Assembly: GCA_963729365.1 (NCBI GenBank)
Contig: CAVSNQ010000013.1
Coordinates: 806,001 to 870,000, forward strand
Direction: 5' to 3'
From: JASHPR01 sp963729365
GTDB taxonomy: Bacteria; Actinomycetota; Actinomycetes; Streptosporangiales; Streptosporangiaceae
DNA: 64,000 nt
Of this stretch, positions 25,749-34,604 are shown piece by piece. How positions within the stretch are numbered: the first letter of the stretch is position 1; the number at the start of each line of letters is the position of its first letter. Below the pieces are notes generated by a model. The model was not told the origin of the DNA and ran no database searches. It saw only the letters and a list, made by a program, of their open reading frames with translations. The position numbers and the translations under genes are program-made.

Positions 25749-26315
25749 TCAGCCCCCGGAAGGGGCTTCGGAGGCCAGCGCCCGCTGAGCCGGTTCCCGC
25801 AGAGTCACGACGAACTCTTCCTCGGTATACCTGTGTCCCGCTTCCAGGAAGCTCGGGGTCGGCGCGAGAGGTACCACCAGGCGCTGCGCCCCGACCAGCC
25901 AGGCCGCCGCCACATGGAGGGCCGGCACCTTGAGAAGCCGCAGCTCGTAATCACCCGCGGCTACGTCGGGCAGCCGCTCGAGCTCGTCGATGGCAGCGGC
26001 GGTGGCGGCCACGTAGGGACCGCCGTTGATGAGCGGAGACTCACCGGCGTCCCCGGCCAGCTCGACGCTGGCTACGACACGCTCTGCGTCCCCTACCAGG
26101 TAGCGCCAGCCCGTCTGGGCCGCTCCCGCCAGGCCGCGGTCAAGAAGATCGCCCAGCCCCGCGGTGTAGATCCGGTGGGGCGCCACCAGCTCCAGCTCCT
26201 CTTGGGCCACGCCGCTCAGCGCCGGGAAGACGCCCTGTGGGGTGCCCATCTGATGGACGTACTCCGCCGCTGTCTGGCGGACTGTGAGCGGGGGTTCCGC
26301 AACCCTCAATGGCAT
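25749..26315 (-). CDS. Protein of unknown function paired with a cysteine peptidase
   Basis: 188 residues, ATG 26315 with GGGAGG upstream. No recognised family. The N-terminal part (MPLRVAEPPLTVRQTAAEYVHQMG, then VFPALSGVAQEELELVAPHRIYTAGLGDLL) is followed by SLIN-like GESPLINGGPYVAATAAAIDELERL and VAAGDYELRLLKVPALHVAAAWLVG. No signal peptide or membrane segment. It lies 58 bp downstream of the cysteine peptidase gene on the same strand with its own strong RBS, which suggests the two products act together. It could be a substrate, inhibitor or partner. Confidence 0.7.
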   Translation of the reverse strand: MPLRVAEPPLTVRQTAAEYVHQMGTPQGVFPALSGVAQEELELVAPHRIYTAGLGDLLDRGLAGAAQTGWRYLVGDAERVVASVELAGDAGESPLINGGPYVAATAAAIDELERLPDVAAGDYELRLLKVPALHVAAAWLVGAQRLVVPLAPTPSFLEAGHRYTEEEFVVTLREPAQRALASEAPSGG

Positions 26316-26373
26316 CGCACTTGCCTCCCTGGCCAGATGAAGGGCCAGCCGATTACCCCGGTCCGGGCCCTTT

Positions 26374-26946
26374 TCACGGCTTCGTCCAGTAGGTGTTGGT
26401 CCAGCTCCCGCTGCCTTGGTAGCCGTTCACCAACGTGGTGTAGGCGACGTCGGATGGCCCGTACCAGGGGTCTTCGACGTGAACGTACTGGCTGGGCCGC
26501 TCCCGGAACCCGCCGATGGCCAGGAAGTGGGCGCCTCCACCTGACCAGGCGATCCGGACACCCAGCGGGCGATGGGCGCGGATCTCATGGTGAACCGTGT
26601 GAAAGCCGGCCACCGCCGCGGCCTCGTGGTCGAAGTCCTCGACGATGCTGAGGGCCTGATCCAGGTAGCCATACACGTTGCACGGTCCGCTCGCTCCGCT
26701 ACCGCAGCAGTCGCTCCGTCCGAGTTCCGAATTGGCGATGGCGCACTGAGTCCAGGTCGACGAGTGGCGGTAGTAATGCGCGATGCCGTCGCTAGTGGCG
26801 GCCCAGCACCAATTGTCTTCCTGCTGCTGCGGGACATGCAGGTGCAGCCGTTCAGAGGACCACTCGCCGCTCAGCCGCTCGACGTCGATCAGCTCCGCGA
26901 TACGGTACCGCGTCCTCCACAGGTCACTGTCGGACTCGATCTTCAT
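26374..26946 (-). CDS. Papain-like/C39-type cysteine peptidase (NWCWAA motif)
   Basis: 190 residues from ATG 26946, chosen because GGGAGG precedes it. A longer frame upstream is non-native. Catalytic features: nucleophile in QQEDNWCWAATSDGIAHYY, histidine in GGGAHFLAIGGF and a following VEDPWYGPS that positions the third residue. Additional cysteines (DCCGSGASGPC) may form disulfides or bind metal. There is no signal peptide, so the enzyme is probably cytoplasmic or exported by an unusual route. First gene of the pair with the unknown protein at 25749-26315. Confidence 0.8.
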   Translation of the reverse strand: MKIESDSDLWRTRYRIAELIDVERLSGEWSSERLHLHVPQQQEDNWCWAATSDGIAHYYRHSSTWTQCAIANSELGRSDCCGSGASGPCNVYGYLDQALSIVEDFDHEAAAVAGFHTVHHEIRAHRPLGVRIAWSGGGAHFLAIGGFRERPSQYVHVEDPWYGPSDVAYTTLVNGYQGSGSWTNTYWTKP

Positions 26947-27211
26947 CGCAACCTCCCGCCCGCGGGCGCCCTTTGTGTCGCATGCTATGGCCAGCCACCT
27001 GGTCATTCCGGGCCGTTGCCCGAGTTGAACCAGGGGAACGGCGCCAGTACGTTGCGACACCCATCGTGATAGCCAGAGCCGCGGCGTGAGCTCCTGATAC
27101 ATGCCGCGGCAGCCAACGTTCCGGATCATCAGCGCCTACGCGTCGGAGGATGCGCGGTTGAGATATCCGGCCGCCGTTGACCAACCGTTCAGGAAGAAAG
27201 TCTTGACGGGC

Positions 27212-27808
27212 TCATTTCTTGAGTTCCCCGAGGAGCTCCCAGTACTCGCCGAGGACGGCCGGCACCGAGCCGAACGCCGCGGCGAAGTGCTCGGCCAGCG
27301 GGATCTCGGTTTTCATCGCCGGATAACCGTGCTCGGCCAGGATTCCCCGCGCCGCCCGGGCCGAGCGCGTTCCACGGCGTACTTTCGTCAGCAGAACCCC
27401 GACCTCAACGGGGTGCGATATCGCGATCTCCGCCAGTACCTCAAAGGTGGGCCTGATGCGGTTCAGGTCCAGCCCAGTCGGCGAGACGGGTACCAGGACG
27501 ACGGAGGACGCCAGGATGGCCGAGCGGATTATCCCGAGGTCCCCCGGCGGAGTGTCCACGATGACGTGCTCGTATCCGGCGCCGAGATCGGCCAGCCGTA
27601 CGTGTACGTCCCTGGTGGGCATGCTGACCACTGTGAAGGGAAGCGAGTTACCCTGTTCCGCGGCGGCCTCGCTCCAGGTCATCAGGGAGCCCTGGGGGTC
27701 ACAGTCCACGGCCAGCGTGCGGCCGAGCCGGTGCAGCACCATAGCGAGGCTGACCGCCGACGTAGTCTTCCCAGTGCCTCCTTTTGACGACACGAGCGCT
27801 AGCCTCAT
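27212..27808 (-). CDS. ParA/MinD-like ATPase without a ParB partner
   Basis: 198 residues, ATG 27808 with AGGAAGGAA upstream. Deviant Walker A SSKGGTGKTTSAVSLA, switch region AVDCDPQGSLMTWSEAA and Walker B VIVDTPPGDLG are clear. At 198 residues it is a minimal ParA, lacking an N-terminal HTH. No parB gene or parS-like repeat is visible nearby, so it is an orphan that may position another cargo or take part in a non-partition role. It stands alone between the peptidase pair and the HAD gene, all on the minus strand. Confidence 0.85.
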   Translation of the reverse strand: MRLALVSSKGGTGKTTSAVSLAMVLHRLGRTLAVDCDPQGSLMTWSEAAAEQGNSLPFTVVSMPTRDVHVRLADLGAGYEHVIVDTPPGDLGIIRSAILASSVVLVPVSPTGLDLNRIRPTFEVLAEIAISHPVEVGVLLTKVRRGTRSARAARGILAEHGYPAMKTEIPLAEHFAAAFGSVPAVLGEYWELLGELKK

Positions 27809-27924
27809 CTGACGGTTCCTTCCTGATACCTGGCCGGATCGTAGCGCAGCTGACGTCAGGTCCCCGCAAAGCAGCCCGTCCGCCGGAAATTCCTGTCATC
27901 GCGGACCTTTCCGGCGTCCGGCGC

Positions 27925-28605
27925 TCAGGACGCGTGCCTGGCGCCGAGCAGGGCCGGCACGGCCGACAGATCGGACAGCTCGTCATAAGGCCGGTAGAGG
28001 GAACTGCCTGGCCGCCCGGACCGGTTGATCCAGACACGGCGCCGCAGGCCGAGGTCACGGGTCGGGATGAGGTCGTACTCCCACCCCTGCGCCACGTGGG
28101 TCACCCGGGCCGGCGGGATGTCCATGACCGCGTACGCGTACTCGAAGGCCCGGCGGCTCGGCTTGTACACCCGGGCCTGCTGCGCGGTGATGACGTGATC
28201 GAAGTGCACGCCGATGCGCGCGACGTTCTGCCTGATCAGATCATCGTCGGTGTTTGAGATGATCGCGATCTCGTAGTCGAGGGACTGCAGCGCCCGCAGC
28301 GCGTCCGGCACTTCCGGGAATGGCCCGAAGGCGGCCACCGCGGCGGCGAGCGCGTCACCGTCGGACGGTGAATGGGGGATGCCGTGCAGCCGCATGGCGG
28401 TCTGCAGGCTCGACCGCAAGACCTCGCGATACCCGCGGTAGGGCTCGAGCACGGCCTGGAAGCGCATGACCCGGAAGTCGTCAAGGAACTCCTCGCTGTC
28501 AACGCCGTCCATCGGCAAGCGGCCGGCGAGAACCTGCCGTACGACATCCGACAGCCGGAAATCGATAAGAGTGCCGTAGGCGTCGAAGGTGACAACCTGC
28601 CGCAA
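27925..28605 (-). CDS. HAD-family hydrolase (haloacid dehalogenase type II-like)
   Basis: 226 residues. The start is taken as the TTG at 28605 because AAGGAGG sits 8 nt upstream. An ATG at 28623 lies within that RBS region. Motif I VTFDAYGTLIDF holds the nucleophile Asp, motif II is IISNTDDDLI, motif III lysine VYKPSRRAFEYA, and motif IV HVAQGWEYDLIPTRDLGLRRVW-like. The architecture fits L-2-haloacid dehalogenase-type or phosphatase HAD enzymes. It is 38 bp downstream of the TPR gene on the same strand and may close that operon. Substrate unknown. Confidence 0.85.
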   Translation of the reverse strand: MRQVVTFDAYGTLIDFRLSDVVRQVLAGRLPMDGVDSEEFLDDFRVMRFQAVLEPYRGYREVLRSSLQTAMRLHGIPHSPSDGDALAAAVAAFGPFPEVPDALRALQSLDYEIAIISNTDDDLIRQNVARIGVHFDHVITAQQARVYKPSRRAFEYAYAVMDIPPARVTHVAQGWEYDLIPTRDLGLRRRVWINRSGRPGSSLYRPYDELSDLSAVPALLGARHAS

Positions 28606-28643
28606 GCTAGCTACCTCCTTCATAACTCCGGACAGCCGCAGGC

Positions 28644-30296
28644 TCACTCGCGGAGGCCGAGCCGGCACGCGCACGAGGCGCTGATCGGGACGTCGGCCTG
28701 GGCGGCGGCGAGATCAAGCTGCTGCCGGATGATGCGGGCCTGCTCGGTCTTGCCGAGCCGGACGAGGCACTCGTGGTAGCCGTGCAGGCTCCAGACGTTA
28801 CCCGGATGCTGGTTGGCCCGCGGCAGGGTGTCGTCCAGGCCCAGGTCGGCCCGGTAGGCGGCCTCCGCCTCCGCTACCTCACCCTGCTCGAGCAGCAGGG
28901 CGCCGTAGGCGTGCCGGACGGGCTGCATCCAGCCCCACGGCTCGTCGTAGGGCAACCCGTCGTCCAGTTCGATCGCCCGGCGCAGCTGCGCGAACGCCGC
29001 GTCCACGTGGCCGGCCCGGTATTCCAGCTCCCCGTCCAGCATGGCCGAGGCGACGGCCAGGATGTCCAGGCAGGTGTTGTTGAACACGGTCCGGGAATCC
29101 GGCACTCGGGCGACCGCCGCCGCGAGCAGCCGCCGCTGGTCCTCCGCTTCGTCCAGACGCCCGGTCGCGGCGAGCGCGACCCCCTTGGCGTAGTGCGTCA
29201 TCGCGGTCGTAACGCAGTACAGGCCGGCGTCGTCGGGCAGCGGCGTGTCGATGATGTCCGGCCAGCGCCCGAAGCGGATCAGCGCGTGCAGCTTCATCGC
29301 CGTGAAGCCCTCCAGCCAGTCGGCCATCGGAGGTACCTCGACCCGCAGCAGATCCTCGGGCAGGACGGCGGCGAGCTCGTCGCCCGCCTGCAGCGCCACC
29401 TCGGACTGGCCCAGGAACATCGCCCCGTAGATCTTGAAGTGGTAGTTGTGCGCCCGGTAGAGGGTGTAGAAGTTCATCGCCCCCTCCCGGGCGACGAACC
29501 TCTCGTCAGCGGCGATTGCCACCGAGTTCGACGCGACCACGCTGCGGTAGTCGCCGCACAGCACGTCGATGTGGGTCGGCATGTGCTGCAGGTGGCCGCC
29601 GTCCGGGACCAGGTTCCGCAGCCAGTCGCCTGCCCGCAGCGCCCGTTCCGGCTCCGGAGACATCTCCATCAGGTGGATGTACATGTGCAGCACGCCCGGG
29701 TGCGACCTGCCGCCGGGCCGGCCGAGCGCCCGTTCCAGCACGTCCGCCGCCTCGGCGGTGTGGGCGCCCGCCGCGGGGTCGCCGGAGCCCAGGTCCCACA
29801 GCTGCCAGGGGGTCACGTTCATCAGCGCGTCCGCGAACAGCGCCGCTATGTCCAGGTCGCCGGGATGGTCGGCGTAGACGTGGCGCATCGCGCCCGCGTA
29901 GGCCTCGTTCCACTCTCCGGCGGCCACCGGCGGGGTGGCCGACGGGATGCGGGCGGCCATCGCGTCCAGCAGGCCGACTTCGGCCGTGCTCGCCCCGTCG
30001 AGGCAGCCGAGAGCCTGCCGTATGGCCGCGTGACCACGCTCCAGGGAGGTGGACAGGTCAACCGGGTCGAACGCGTCCCACGCCTTGTTGTAGTTGGGCC
30101 CGATCGCGTAGGCGACGCCCCAGTGCGCCATCGCGCACCGCGGATCATGCTCAAGAGCCCGCTCGAAGCAGCGCACCGCCTCCTCGTGATTGAACGCATA
30201 CGCCCAGGTGAGCCCGCGGTCGAACCACCTCTGTGCCTCCGGCGACGAGGTCGTGACCGGCCGGCCGTGGTTGCCGAGGTCGAAGTACTCAGCCAT
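28644..30296 (-). CDS. Tetratricopeptide-repeat protein
   Basis: 550 residues from ATG 30296 (AEYFDLGNHGRP). Repeated helical hairpins, e.g. RGLTWAYAFNHEEAVRCFERALEHDPRCAMAHWGVAYA, LLDAMAARIP, and near the C-terminus EQGEVAEAEAAYRADLGLDD. The conserved N-terminal pattern (SSPEAQRWFDRGLTWAYAFNHEEA) and His-rich HLQHMPTHIDV match a widespread soil-bacterial TPR family of unknown biochemical role. It lies 10 bp after the first glutamine-synthetase-like gene on the minus strand and is probably part of that operon. No signal peptide, so cytoplasmic. Confidence 0.85.
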   Translation of the reverse strand: MAEYFDLGNHGRPVTTSSPEAQRWFDRGLTWAYAFNHEEAVRCFERALEHDPRCAMAHWGVAYAIGPNYNKAWDAFDPVDLSTSLERGHAAIRQALGCLDGASTAEVGLLDAMAARIPSATPPVAAGEWNEAYAGAMRHVYADHPGDLDIAALFADALMNVTPWQLWDLGSGDPAAGAHTAEAADVLERALGRPGGRSHPGVLHMYIHLMEMSPEPERALRAGDWLRNLVPDGGHLQHMPTHIDVLCGDYRSVVASNSVAIAADERFVAREGAMNFYTLYRAHNYHFKIYGAMFLGQSEVALQAGDELAAVLPEDLLRVEVPPMADWLEGFTAMKLHALIRFGRWPDIIDTPLPDDAGLYCVTTAMTHYAKGVALAATGRLDEAEDQRRLLAAAVARVPDSRTVFNNTCLDILAVASAMLDGELEYRAGHVDAAFAQLRRAIELDDGLPYDEPWGWMQPVRHAYGALLLEQGEVAEAEAAYRADLGLDDTLPRANQHPGNVWSLHGYHECLVRLGKTEQARIIRQQLDLAAAQADVPISASCACRLGLRE

Positions 30297-30306
30297 GTGC
30301 CGCCCC

Positions 30307-31677
30307 TCAGATGCGTTCGAAGTAGCGGATCCGTTCCCAGTCGGTGACGCATTCGTGCTGGAACGCCTCGAGTTCCTGCCGGCCGAAGTGGACCAGGTGC
30401 TCGTGCACGGCGTCACCGAGCGCCGCCCGGGCCAGCGAGCTGCCGGCGAACAGGTCGAGCCCGTCCCGCAGCGTGGTCGGCACGGACGCCAGGCCGCGGT
30501 CGCTGTACGCGTCTCCGTCGTACGGGTCGCCGCAGTCGAGCTGCCGCCTGATGCCGTCGAGCCCGGCCATCATCGTGGCCGCGCTGGACAGGTACGGGTT
30601 GACGTCGGCGCCCGGCATCCGGTTCTCCACCCGCAGCGACTCGCCCTCCCCCACGACCCGGTACCCGCACGTCCGGTTGTCGCGGCCCCAGGTCACCACC
30701 GTGGGCGCGAACGACGCGCTCTGGAAGCGCTTGTAGGAGTTGACGTTCGGGGCGAACAGCCACATCAGCTCCGCGGTGTGCTCGAGCAGCCCGCCGAGGA
30801 ACGACCGGCCGAGGCCGGACAGCTCATGCGGGGCCGCAGGATCGGGCATCTTCGCGGTCTCGTCGGTGTCCCAGATGCTGGCGTGGATGTGACATGAAGA
30901 CCCGATGTCGGAGATGGAGGGCTTGGCCATGAAGGTCGCGCTCCACTCGTTGGCCTGCGCCATCTCCTTGACGCCGTTCTTGTACAGCGCATGGCGGTCG
31001 GCCATCTCGAGCGCGTCGGCGTAGCGCAGGTTGATCTCCTGCTGCCCGAGCCCCCACTCCGACTTGGAGAACTCGACCTCGATCCCGGCCGCGTTCATGT
31101 GCCGCCGGATCGCCTCGATGAAGTGATCGTCCCGGCTCGACTGCAGGATGTGGTAGTCGGCCCGGTAGTAACTCAGCGGTTCCAGCTCGAGGTACCGGCG
31201 CGCCCACGCCTCCGCCGGGGACGTCCGGTAGAGGTAGAACTCCAGCTCGGCCGCCATCTTGAAGCGGAGGTGGTCAGCGGCGGCCCGGTCCGCCTGGCGC
31301 CGCAGGATCGACCGCGGCGCCACCTCGACCAGCCGGTCGCTGTCCTCCTGGTAGGCGTCGCAGATCACGATCGCGGTCGAGTCGAGCCACGGGACCACCC
31401 GGAACGTCGTCAGGTCGGGAACCATGCGGAAGTCGGAGAAGCCGGTGCGCCAGTTGCTCAGCTCGTAGCCGGGCCGCGGGTCCATGTCCATGTCGACGAC
31501 AAAGAGGTAGAGCGAGGCGTGCAGGCCCTCGGACCGCAGCGCCGTCTTCAGAAAGCTCTCCGTGGTCACCCGCTTCCCCATCAGCCTGCCCCAGAGATCG
31601 GGCACCACGCAGAGCACGGTCTCGATCTCCTCGTCGTGCAGCCGCTTCTCAACGGCAATGCGCTGCTCGTCATCCAC
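30307..31677 (-). CDS. Glutamine-synthetase-like (gamma-glutamyl-amine ligase type) protein, copy A
   Basis: 456 residues, ATG 31677. GS catalytic signatures: AAELEFYLYRTS, IHASIWD, NVNSYKRFQ, DNRTCGYRVVGEGESLRVENRMPGADVNPYLS (given by parts: NRTCGYRV, ENRMPGADVNPYL), and the C-terminal WERIRYFERI. Proteins of this subfamily often ligate glutamate to amines (polyamines, ethanolamine, isopropylamine) rather than ammonia. With the amino-alcohol theme of this region, an amine substrate is likely but unproven. It follows copy B by 18 bp in a tightly packed minus-strand operon. Confidence 0.88.
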   Translation of the reverse strand: MDDEQRIAVEKRLHDEEIETVLCVVPDLWGRLMGKRVTTESFLKTALRSEGLHASLYLFVVDMDMDPRPGYELSNWRTGFSDFRMVPDLTTFRVVPWLDSTAIVICDAYQEDSDRLVEVAPRSILRRQADRAAADHLRFKMAAELEFYLYRTSPAEAWARRYLELEPLSYYRADYHILQSSRDDHFIEAIRRHMNAAGIEVEFSKSEWGLGQQEINLRYADALEMADRHALYKNGVKEMAQANEWSATFMAKPSISDIGSSCHIHASIWDTDETAKMPDPAAPHELSGLGRSFLGGLLEHTAELMWLFAPNVNSYKRFQSASFAPTVVTWGRDNRTCGYRVVGEGESLRVENRMPGADVNPYLSSAATMMAGLDGIRRQLDCGDPYDGDAYSDRGLASVPTTLRDGLDLFAGSSLARAALGDAVHEHLVHFGRQELEAFQHECVTDWERIRYFERI

Positions 31678-31695
31678 GTGGCTGGTACCCCACCT

Positions 31696-33003
31696 TCAGG
31701 ACGTCTCGAAGTATCGGCGGTGCTCCCACTCGGTCACCTGCTCCGCCTCCCACTCGTGCCAGAGCCGCAGCTCCACCTCACGGGACAGCAGGTAGTGGTC
31801 GACGAACTCCCGGCCGAGCAGGGCCGGCGCGAGCGACGACCCGCGCAGCGCGGCGATCGCGTCGTCGAGCGTCGATGGCAGCCGCGGGAACCGGCCGTCG
31901 CCATACGCGTCGCCGGTCGCCGGGTCGGGCGCGTCCAGATCCCCGACGATGCCGTACCGCCCGCCCGCCAGCATCGCGGCGATGGCCAGGTACGGGTTGA
32001 CGTCGGCACCGGGCCGGCGGTGCTCGAGCCGGGCGCCCTTCGGGGATCCGGTGATCGCCCGGATCGCGGCGGTCCGGTTGTCCACCCCCCACGAGGCGGT
32101 CGCCGGGGTCCAGGTTCCCGGCTGCAGCCGCCGGAACGCGTTCACCGACGGGTTGAACAGCACCGTGAGGTCGCTCATCGTCGCGAGCTGCCCGGCCAGG
32201 TAGTGGCGGGCGAGCGGCGACAGCGCGCCGTCCGGTGCCCAGAACGCGTTGGCGCCGTCTCGCCACAGGCTCTGGTGGAAGTGGCAGCCCGACGTCGGCG
32301 CGCCCGTCCGCCACTTCGGCATGAACGTGGCCACGAGATCCCGCTCGCCGCACAGCTCCTTCAGGTAGGCCTTGGCCCGGGCCGCGTGGTCGGCCGCCTC
32401 CAGCGCCGGGGCGTGGGCGATCGCGAACTCCAGCATCCCGTGGCCGAGCTCGGTGTGCACGGACTCGACGGGGATGCCCACCGCCTCCATGCGCTCGAAG
32501 AAGGCCTGCGCGAGCGGCCGCAGCTCGCGCAGCCGCAGCGAGCTGTAGGCGTTCCTGGTCCGGCCGAGCGGGACCGGCTCGTCGCCCTGGTGCACGACGC
32601 ACAGTTCCCACTCGGCGGCGAACCGGGCCTCATAGCCGAGCTCGGCGCACCGCTCGGTCTCCGCCCGCAGCACGCTGCGCGGGGCCACCGGGTAGGCGGC
32701 GCCGTCGGGACCGAACAGATCGCACAGCACCGCCACCGTCGCGTCGCACCACGGCAGCGGCCGCAGCGTCGCCATGTCGGGCCGCATCACCAGGTCGGGA
32801 TACCCGTTCTCGGCCGACGACGCGGGGCTCTCGTACACGTCGTCGGCCTGGGTGAGCCCGAACATGATCGTGCACATCGCGGCCCCGGCCTCAGAGAGCG
32901 CCTTGGGCACCGAGACCAGCTTGGCCCGCAGCCCCCCGTCCAGGTCCGGAACCTCGAGCTGGACCACGCGTGCGCCCTCGATCGCCGCCGTGTTCTCGGT
33001 CAT
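31696..33003 (-). CDS. Glutamine-synthetase-like (gamma-glutamyl-amine ligase type) protein, copy B
   Basis: 435 residues. ATG 33003 overlaps the upstream SDR stop (ATGA). Signatures: AAEWELCVVHQG, GCHFHQSLW, NPSVNAFRRLQPG, DNRTAAIRA and EHRRPGADVNPYLAIAA, ending TEWEHRRYFETS. It is clearly related to but only moderately similar to copy A. Having two GS-like subunits in tandem suggests either a heteromer or two amine specificities. The gene is embedded in the five-to-six-gene operon read from the promoter region near 34600. Confidence 0.88.
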   Translation of the reverse strand: MTENTAAIEGARVVQLEVPDLDGGLRAKLVSVPKALSEAGAAMCTIMFGLTQADDVYESPASSAENGYPDLVMRPDMATLRPLPWCDATVAVLCDLFGPDGAAYPVAPRSVLRAETERCAELGYEARFAAEWELCVVHQGDEPVPLGRTRNAYSSLRLRELRPLAQAFFERMEAVGIPVESVHTELGHGMLEFAIAHAPALEAADHAARAKAYLKELCGERDLVATFMPKWRTGAPTSGCHFHQSLWRDGANAFWAPDGALSPLARHYLAGQLATMSDLTVLFNPSVNAFRRLQPGTWTPATASWGVDNRTAAIRAITGSPKGARLEHRRPGADVNPYLAIAAMLAGGRYGIVGDLDAPDPATGDAYGDGRFPRLPSTLDDAIAALRGSSLAPALLGREFVDHYLLSREVELRLWHEWEAEQVTEWEHRRYFETS

Positions 33004-33770
33004 GCGAGGGCCAGGGTCCATCCGCCGTCGACGACCAGGTCGGTGCCGGTGATGAAGGACGCCTCGTCCGACAGCAGGAACTGGCACGCCGACGAGACGT
33101 CCGCGACCGTGCCGAGCCGCCGCAGCGGGGTCCGGTTCGCCATCCGCTCGGCGCGCGCCGGGTCCTCGTCGTACAGCGGCTGGATCATCGGGGTCAGGAT
33201 CGCGCCGGGGCAGATGGTGTTCGACCGGATCCCGGCCGGCCCGTACTGCAGCGCGATCGCCCGGGACAGCGAGATCAGGCCGGCCTTCGAGACCTGATAC
33301 GCGTCCATCGGATCATCCGCGTTGCGGAGCCCGGCCACGCTGGCCAGGTGGACGAACGCTCCCCCGCCGCTGCGCCGGACGAGCGGGAGCGCGTGACGGC
33401 AGACCAGCATGGCCGCCGTGAGGTTGACGTCAAGCACCCGCTGCCACACGGCGCGGTCGATGCTGGCCACCGGGCCGTCCCGGTCGAACCAGCCGACCCC
33501 CGCGGCGTTGACGACGTAGTCGAGCCGGCCGCAGGTGGCGAACACCTCGCCCAGCGCCTCGGCGACGCGGGCTTCCTCGGTGATGTCGAACTGCCACGAG
33601 ATCCAGGAACGGATAGGTCCTTCCAGATCGGGCGCGGGCGGTTCCTTCACGTCGACCGCGAACACCCGGGCGCCGGCGCTGGCGAGATCGGCGGCGATCC
33701 GGTAGCCCATGCCACCGCCGGCGCCGGTGACAAAGGCGACCCGGTCGCGGAGCGCCCACCGTGGTGTCAT
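33000..33770 (-). CDS. SDR-family oxidoreductase
   Basis: 256 residues, ATG 33770 with an overlap of 4 bp with the upstream SDR stop. Motifs: VTGAGGGMGY, NAAGVG, HLASVAG, catalytic YQVSK and VVDGGWTL. Classical NAD(P)-dependent short-chain dehydrogenase or reductase. Its place between a second SDR and two amine ligases suggests oxidation of an alcohol produced in the same catabolic pathway. Substrate cannot be read from the sequence. Confidence 0.85.
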   Translation of the reverse strand: MTPRWALRDRVAFVTGAGGGMGYRIAADLASAGARVFAVDVKEPPAPDLEGPIRSWISWQFDITEEARVAEALGEVFATCGRLDYVVNAAGVGWFDRDGPVASIDRAVWQRVLDVNLTAAMLVCRHALPLVRRSGGGAFVHLASVAGLRNADDPMDAYQVSKAGLISLSRAIALQYGPAGIRSNTICPGAILTPMIQPLYDEDPARAERMANRTPLRRLGTVADVSSACQFLLSDEASFITGTDLVVDGGWTLALA

Positions 33771-34552
33771 GCCAAGCCCGGGATCTCCGGCAGGGTCTGG
33801 CCGCCGTCGATGATCAGGCTCTGGCCGGTGACGAACGATGCGAGATCGGAGGCCAGGTAGAGCACGGCATCCCCGACGTCACGGGGGTCGCCGAGCCGGT
33901 GCAGCGGGATCAGCGCCTCCATCGAGGCGATGGCCTGCTCGCCGAGGTCGGCCAGCCCCTCGGTGCGGATGCTGCCTGGCGCCACGGCGTTGACTGTGAT
34001 CCCGAACGGCGCGACCTCGATCGCCGCGGTCCGCATGAACCCGTCCATACCCGCCTTGGAGGCGCCGTAGTGGGCCAGCCCGGGATAGCCGGTGACCGGC
34101 CCGGTGATGCTGGACACGAGGACGATCCGCCCCGCCTGGCTCTGCTTCAGGAATGGCAGGCCCGCCCGGAACGCGAAGAACGTGCCTTTCAGGTTGGTGT
34201 CGTGGACGAGGTCCCAGTCGGCCTCGGTCATCTGCTCCAGCGGGACCTCGGGGTAGATGCCGGCGTTGTGGACCAGGATGTCGAGCGAGCCGAACTGCGC
34301 CCGTGCGTAGCTGGCCGCCGCCTCCAGGTCGGCCAGGCTGCGGACGTCGGCGCGGCGGAAGTGGCAGGGCGAGCCCGGCGCCGACATCTCGTCCGCGGCC
34401 TGCTGGCCGCGGACGGCGTCCCGGCCGGCAATGACAACCCGGGCGCCGGCGCCGCACAGGACCTCGGCGATTCCTCGCCCGATGCCGCGGGTGCCCCCGG
34501 TGACCAGCGCGGTCCGGCCGGTGAGCAGCGCCGGGACGTGGGACGTTGTCAT
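33767..34552 (-). CDS. SDR-family oxidoreductase, paralogue of the BMC-operon SDR
   Basis: 261 residues. ATG 34552 chosen over the longer frame because a GGATGAGGCGG run precedes it. Motifs TGGTRGIGRG, NAGIYPE, VSSITGP and YGASKAG. It shares with the BMC SDR (12345-13121) long nearly identical blocks: SSITGPVTG(F/Y)PG, HYGASKAG, GFMRTAAIE, GITVNAV and TEGLADLG. That degree of similarity is far above the general SDR background and suggests the same or a closely related substrate (an aminoacetone/1-amino-2-propanol-type pair). First gene of the operon. A candidate operator lies 53 bp upstream. Confidence 0.87.
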   Translation of the reverse strand: MTTSHVPALLTGRTALVTGGTRGIGRGIAEVLCGAGARVVIAGRDAVRGQQAADEMSAPGSPCHFRRADVRSLADLEAAASYARAQFGSLDILVHNAGIYPEVPLEQMTEADWDLVHDTNLKGTFFAFRAGLPFLKQSQAGRIVLVSSITGPVTGYPGLAHYGASKAGMDGFMRTAAIEVAPFGITVNAVAPGSIRTEGLADLGEQAIASMEALIPLHRLGDPRDVGDAVLYLASDLASFVTGQSLIIDGGQTLPEIPGLA

Positions 34553-34604
34553 CCCGTCCGCCTCATCCACCTCCCCCGCCGCGCCATGGTGGCGTCTTTG
34601 TTGG

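Noticed and set aside
27212..27808. Replication or plasmid partition region
   Set aside because: Only a lone ParA-like gene, without ParB, parS repeats, Rep protein or iteron.
28773..30347. A 524-codon plus-strand open frame opposite the TPR gene
   Set aside because: Antisense artefact of high GC; the minus-strand TPR protein is convincing.
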